A stretch of 64,000 nucleotides of DNA. Source: Siphonodentalium dalli. Its lineage: Eukaryota; Mollusca; Scaphopoda; Gadilida; Siphonodentaliidae. Both the position numbers and the translations under genes were made by a program. Under the pieces are notes generated by a model that saw nothing but the letters and a program-made list of their open reading frames with translations, was not told the DNA's origin and did not search any database. The stretch is from the NCBI GenBank assembly GCA_032622095.1, contig CP136064.1, positions 196,761,948 through 196,825,947 of the forward strand, read 5' to 3'. This document shows, one piece after another, positions 59,006-64,000 of this stretch; the stretch's first letter is position 1, and each line of letters opens with the position of its first letter.

Positions 59006-60319
59006 AACAGACATACACGCTGTATTAAGTTGATTAATGTTGATGCTAATGGGCCAGAATAGCCACATAATATGACCCATCTGAGTTCCGTTTCAACGTT
59101 CTGCCCATTTCCGTTCAACAACAAGGAAGTTTTTGGAAAAATCCATATTACATTCCTAAAAATGAATTTGTCATGCCTCGTAGCGTACCGGGACAACCAG
59201 AATAGAACATTTAGTTGATTAAGTAGCATGTGAGTCACAATTGATTATGTATACATATACACCACGTATATACACATATGTATATAATAATGTTTACCAA
59301 ATTTGGTTGCCATTTTGGAAGTCATCTTGAGTAATTTTGTCTAAAACACCTCAGTGTGACACATGTAACACATCAAAACAATAAACATCTTTGATACCAA
59401 ACATAGTTCCATTTTACTTTTAAAAATGGCTCATACCTTAACAGCGATTTTGTGCCGATTTTGATATCAGGTTTGTGACAGAATATTTCGAATAATTCTG
59501 GTAATTTCAGTGGTTAAAATAGTAAAACATACCCAAGGTGCATCAGAAATGTTAGTAGTCAAGCTATATAAGACAGAATAGTCAATTGTGTGCATCACCA
59601 CAACTTGTAAGCGGTTGCATGGCACGCTGGGATAATAATTACCATTTTCCATATTTTGGAAAATATGGAAAAAAATTCTAGCCATTTTGAGCCAAAGTGA
59701 CAATTTTGGTACCATTGAGTTCGAGTATCAATAAGATATAGAATGCATCACTTACATTGCACAGTTCTTCCCACGTCTTGATGAAATATGACTAGAATCC
59801 CAATGGGAATCTTTTGTGAAATGTTATACCGCATTTTGTAAAATCGAATTTTTGAGTGATCGGAAAGGGTGCGGATCACACGAACAGCATATTTCATTGC
59901 TCCAATGGTCAGTTAACATGTTAAATACAAAATAAAGTCACAATTCTCAACCAGTTCCAAATCACAGAAACTTATCTTAAAGATATTAGTAAAAAAAACT
60001 TTAAAATTCCAATTCCAGTCGCCATTTTGGCGGCCATCTTGGACGGGGAGTTCCAATTTTGGCACATACAGGTGGCGTTATGTCCTAGCTTCACAAAAAT
60101 GTATACATGTGTATACATATGACAAGATGTTGTCACTATAATTGCATCAAGCTGACTTATAGGAAATTGGCAGCCATCTTGGACGCCATCTTGAATTACA
60201 AAAAATGCTCAAAGCGGATATTAACGGATTTGGGATATGTTATAGAGGATATATTCCTCTTCAAAATGGTATACAAATTTGTTCTAGGTCAAACCTTTTA
60301 TCGACCAGACTATACATTC

Positions 60320-62000
60320 GGTTGGAATTGTTCTCATTGTTTAATTTTCCAACCAGTAAGTTAGTAATTCTCCAATCTTAGGGTGTGTCAGGTTGGATAT
60401 TTCCCAGGGGGTGCAAATGGAATTCTGCGAACGTGGTGGGAACCCTCTAGCCGCGTACCTATAACCTGTACGTGTGGGTATTTAATCAAATAAATTGACT
60501 GACATTTCCACTATATAGTCATGTGATCCTAGAATAAGCTTTACATTTGTGTTTGTGGGATTGGGAGATGCAGCTCACGTGCGATCACAAGACCACAACA
60601 TTTTCTACTCGGGCAAAGCTTTAATTTCCAACTAATGCACATTACGTTGGCCAAAACGAAACAAAACATTTTAAATATGAAATTGTTATAAGACTAGATA
60701 GTATATACATGTATCTGATAATCCATAGATATCATATAACCCTAGTACAATTTCTTGAATAAAAAGGAACATATAATTAGGAACAAAGCAGAAGACGTAT
60801 CCATGCAGGTTTACATGAATTCGGTCAATGGTGACGTTTTCTGCCGAATTCGGGCGGTATTTTATGGATGGAATTACGAAATGAACATGATGAAAGTGAC
60901 AATGAAATTGACAAGGATTTGCTTCAAGTTTGCCATCAACCAAAGTGCTCCCTCGGGGTTACTATCAATAACTTTATTATTTGGCTAATTTCAGTAAAAT
61001 TCTGAGTCTCGATAACACAAATGTTTCTCCGCATTTAAAATTCTTTGATTTGGATCGTTTATATTCTGCAATAATTTGTACCCAAAGGACGGATTTATGT
61101 TTTATTGTGTTTTTAAACTCAGAGGTGGAGAAATCTCGGTTTGTTTACATTATGAATGTTCCGATTACGGAATCAGATTCGAAATCCAGATTACGACGAA
61201 ATATCGATTAAGGTATGTTCCTTTACTGATTCTGGTATGTTCTTTACCGAACCACGCCGTACGGAGTGTAATCCGTACACTGAATCCAGATTCTCCCACG
61301 AAATAACAACTGTGGTAAAGGGGAGCCGCACGTTTAGCATAAATCCAGCCAAAAATGGCAATAGTTTGTCAACAAAGAATTTCTGCAGTCAGATTATAGC
61401 GTCGTACCCGCATGTATTATAAGGAAGAATAAAGCATTCACAAATATTACAGAACTGCACTTTTGAAAAAAAAATCTATTTTACAGAAGTTCTTGGTACC
61501 GGAAAAGAGTGAAATTTTAAATAATCTTCAAACCATAACAGTAAAGAAAATGAGGTTATAATATCCAATGGATCGATGGTTCTCAAATATTGTGTCCCAC
61601 TAATCGCTTGTCTCAAATTTCACAAAGAAATTCCAGACAGATTTTGAGAAAATCCATTTGGCCGGAATTACCAGGAAATTTCGGAAAAAATGTGCAGCTG
61701 AACCTTAAAGTACCTGTGAACGAATGTAACAGGGCGGACATAGCAATAAATATATTTTAAATCCCTTCCAACGTGCCTAAATGTGGAATATGAGAACATT
61801 TTGGAGCATGGGGCTTCCCGAGCTCGTGGAAGCCCTGGATGTGACATATTAGGTTTTCCGGTAAATGTACCTGGGGATTATATATGGGGAACATTATGCG
61901 CTACCTTCGCTCAGGCAAAAGGTGGTGGAACAAAACCGGATGAAGTGATTCACCTGGCGGTGGTACTGATTTAACCCTTTAGCGTTCGCAGCGCCCGGGA
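60320..62000. other. Non-coding stretch, nothing recognised
   Basis: Several 60-90-codon ORFs are present without motifs, including 61783-61974 (GDYIWGTLCATFAQAKGGG) that stops just before the 34-bp array. An old gene or element fragment is possible but not supported. Confidence 0.3.
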
Positions 62001-62004
62001 ACGC

Positions 62005-62755
62005 CCGGCTGCGTATCACGCAGACCGCACAGGAAATCTTGACCGTATATCACGCAGACCGCGCAGGAACTCCCGACCGTGTATCACGCAGACCGCACAG
62101 GAACGCCCGGCTGTGTATCACGCAGACCGCACAGGAACGCCCGGCTGTGTATCACGCAGACCGCACATGCAGGAACACCCAGCTGTGTATCACGCAGACC
62201 GCACAGGAACGCCCTGCCGTGTATCACGCAGACCGCCCAGCAACAGCCGGCTGTGTATCACGCAGACCGCACAGGAACAGCCGGCTGTGTATCACGCAGA
62301 TCACTCAGGAACATCCGGCCGTGTATCACGCAGACCGCCCAGCAACAGCCGGCTGTGTATCACCCAGACCGCCCAGCAACAGCCGGCTGTGTATCACGCA
62401 GACCACTCAGGAACATCCGGCTGTGTATCACGCAGACCACTCAGGAACATCCGGCCGTGTATCACGCAGACCGCACAGGAACATCTGGCCGTGTATCACG
62501 CAGACCAGACAGGAACATCCGGACGTGTATAACGCATACCACACAGGAACGTCCGGTCGTGTATCACGCAGACCACACAAGAACGCCCGGCCGTGTATCA
62601 CGCAGACCAGACAGGAACATCCGGCCGTGTATAACACATACCACACAGGAACGCTCGGCTGTTTATCACACAGACCGCACAGGGACGCCCGTCTGTGTAT
62701 CACGTAAACCCCACAGGAACGCCCGGCCGTGTATCACGCAGACCGCCCGGGGTTT
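62005..62755. repeat. 34-bp minisatellite, ~22 copies, open in all plus-strand frames
   Basis: The unit is TATCACGCAGACCGCACAGG followed by AACGCCCGGCTGTG. Because 34 is not a multiple of three, a frame cycles through YHADRTGTPGC, SRRPHRNARLC and ITQTAQERPAV every three units. No stop occurs in the consensus, giving overlapping ORFs of 222 and 241 codons. It is GC-rich in an AT-rich setting. Translation is not supported: there is no upstream promoter or splice signal. Confidence 0.94.
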
Positions 62756-62759
62756 TGCT

Positions 62760-63730
62760 TTTTTCCGTCATAGTTTACAACAAAAATATTGCATTATAAT
62801 ATAATAAATTCCCTTGTTTTTTAATGTAAACAATGAAATATATGTTAAATTATTAATGTTTATGTTTTTATGGTGTTTTGAGCTGAATTTTGTAGAATTT
62901 AATCGACATTTCACGATAACATCGCAATAAAACGAAATCTGAGAAGCGGCGGTGCTATTTTCATGTTGACAATAAATCAACGTACTATGGCAACTGTGTA
63001 CAGTCATCCAATATAGCCTAGTTCTAATTTACATGACATTTTTATTTTCCAACAAAATATTTATTTGACTTGGTTGTTTTGAGTTATGATTCATAAATGC
63101 ATCCAAATGTAACAACAACCACTATCACGATTTGACTAACGAAGACAAGACGCCATGCTGCTGTTACTAAGGACGCCGGTTTGTTCTGTTTGTTCTCAAA
63201 TAAAACTGTTTTAATATGTATTGATTGTTACTCATTCTTCACAAGACCATGCATATGAAAAAATATTTTATTTGAATACACTGCATAAACTGTTTTCGTC
63301 ATTCATCAAAGTTTTGATGCGAGATGCAAAAACAGTATCGTTGAGAGTTTATCTCAGTGTGACCTCGGCGCCAGTAAAATGCGATATGCCCCAGACGTTA
63401 GGCCAAAACCAACCCATTTTACCACCCGATACTCAGCACGTTCTTTTGCGATTTGCAAATAAGGAAGTTATTAATTTATGAATGAATCGTTGTTATTGCA
63501 ATTGCCAATAAAATTAGATGTGCAAAGGCCTTCCCAGTGTTCAATTGTTTTGTTTTTAGTTTGAATATGGCGATTTTTGGGGGGGGATTTTTTCCCCCGG
63601 AGGTGACAACCCATCGTTTGATTCAGATATAATTTTGTATTCGGACTTGTATTCCGCGGACGAGTTCGACTGGTTTGTTAGTGGGCGTCAAAAATTGTCC
63701 CCATTTATTTCTTGAGTGCGGATAAAGTGG
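62760..63730. other. AT-rich stretch with two unrecognised open segments
   Basis: 63221-63481 (+) reads SFIKVLMRDAKTVSLRVYLS and ends LRFANKEVINL. At about 63565-63714 another frame reads DNPSFDSDIILYSDLYSADE followed by FDWF and a stop; its acidic D/S-rich text resembles N-termini of some transposase-derived proteins, but this is too short to assign. Confidence 0.25.
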
Positions 63731-63735
63731 AAAAT

Positions 63736-63799
63736 TATCAAGATGTGTCATCGATCCATAATTAGTATACTAATTATGGATCGATGACACATCTTGATA
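63736..63799. repeat. Perfect 64-bp palindrome without loop
   Basis: TATCAAGATGTGTCATCGAT through CCATAATTAGTA (63736-63767) is followed directly by its exact reverse complement (63768-63799). The symmetry ends abruptly on both sides. Confidence 0.97.
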
Positions 63800-64000
63800 G
63801 TGTATTGCAGTCCGGTCAGGACAAGTCAGTTGTCAGGGTTCAGTGTTGTGAGCGATATAGGTTCGGGGTATGAGTTCGATAGCTTTCCGATGAATGACAA
63901 CAAGCCATATTTCCAACTAAATCCTGAAAAGTTACCCATAATTCTGCTGTGGTTAAGGAGTCGATTATTTGGGGCATTACTGTAGTATGTAGTGATTTGG

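Larger units (their letters stand above)
51490..60315. mobile_element. Outer long-inverted-repeat element (~8.8 kb) with minisatellite core
   Basis: The left arm 51490-52920 and right arm 59005-60315 are reverse complements at about 88-90 percent by eye, starting with AGTCTGGTCGATAAA and sharing AAAATGGCGTCCAAGATGGC-type text, GTATACACATGTATACATTT, and TGGCCCATTAGCATCAA at the inner ends. The core is a plus-oriented CA-rich minisatellite split into 52920-53740 and 58220-59005. An inner element of the same family occupies the gap. No transposase ORF is seen. Confidence 0.75.

Noticed and set aside
62039-62804. 222- and 241-codon ORFs as real proteins
   Set aside because: They are overlapping readings of one 34-bp array with no start context, splice sites or non-repeat domain. 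Reported only as an oddity.
1-64000. Prokaryotic origin, operon, prophage or defence island
   Set aside because: Spliced exons, low coding density and non-LTR elements show a eukaryotic genome; no bacterial-type gene cluster is present.

Overview
The window looks like nuclear DNA of an animal, most likely a marine invertebrate of mollusc/brachiopod type. That placement is an inference from the repeat style: dispersed TA-rich elements ending in CAGA runs, CR1/L2-like non-LTR relics, many minisatellites and fold-back elements. The one host gene has spliced exons with GT/AG borders and long introns. There are no operons, Shine-Dalgarno sites or dense coding. Almost all remaining ORFs are short and lie inside repeats.

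Layout. 1-8.5 kb: AT-rich sequence with small palindromes, short duplicated repeats and a reverse copy of a 122-bp repeat family. 8.7-17 kb: a minus-strand cytosolic sulfotransferase gene. Four coding exons join in phase into 258 residues and carry the PAPS-binding and catalytic motifs; the last exon is not found. 17.9-18.3 kb: a ~48-bp minisatellite. 18.5-21.8 kb: a 5'-truncated APE-type non-LTR retrotransposon with one frameshift. 22-28 kb: mostly featureless, with a ~300-bp repeat pair and a decayed L2/CR1-like end. 28.9-32.5 kb: a fold-back palindrome, then a long inverted repeat whose right arm carries two clean insertions. 32.8-38.3 kb: minisatellite, duplications, a small MITE and palindromic 26-mers. 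38.6-45.5 kb: a near-identical inverted pair of ~3.16-kb arms. 45.5-47.3 kb: tandem repeats with CG-rich motifs. 48.3-48.7 kb: another retroelement relic. 51.5-60.3 kb: long-inverted-repeat elements with minisatellite cores, one apparently inserted inside another. 62.0-62.75 kb: a 34-bp tandem array open in several frames. 63.74-63.80 kb: a perfect 64-bp palindrome.

The sulfotransferase is the only convincing host gene. Everything else recognisable is repeat or transposon biology. The strongest leads are the three large inverted-repeat structures, because internal insertions and shared duplications let their history be read directly. No sequence search or alignment program was run; identities and copy numbers are read by eye.
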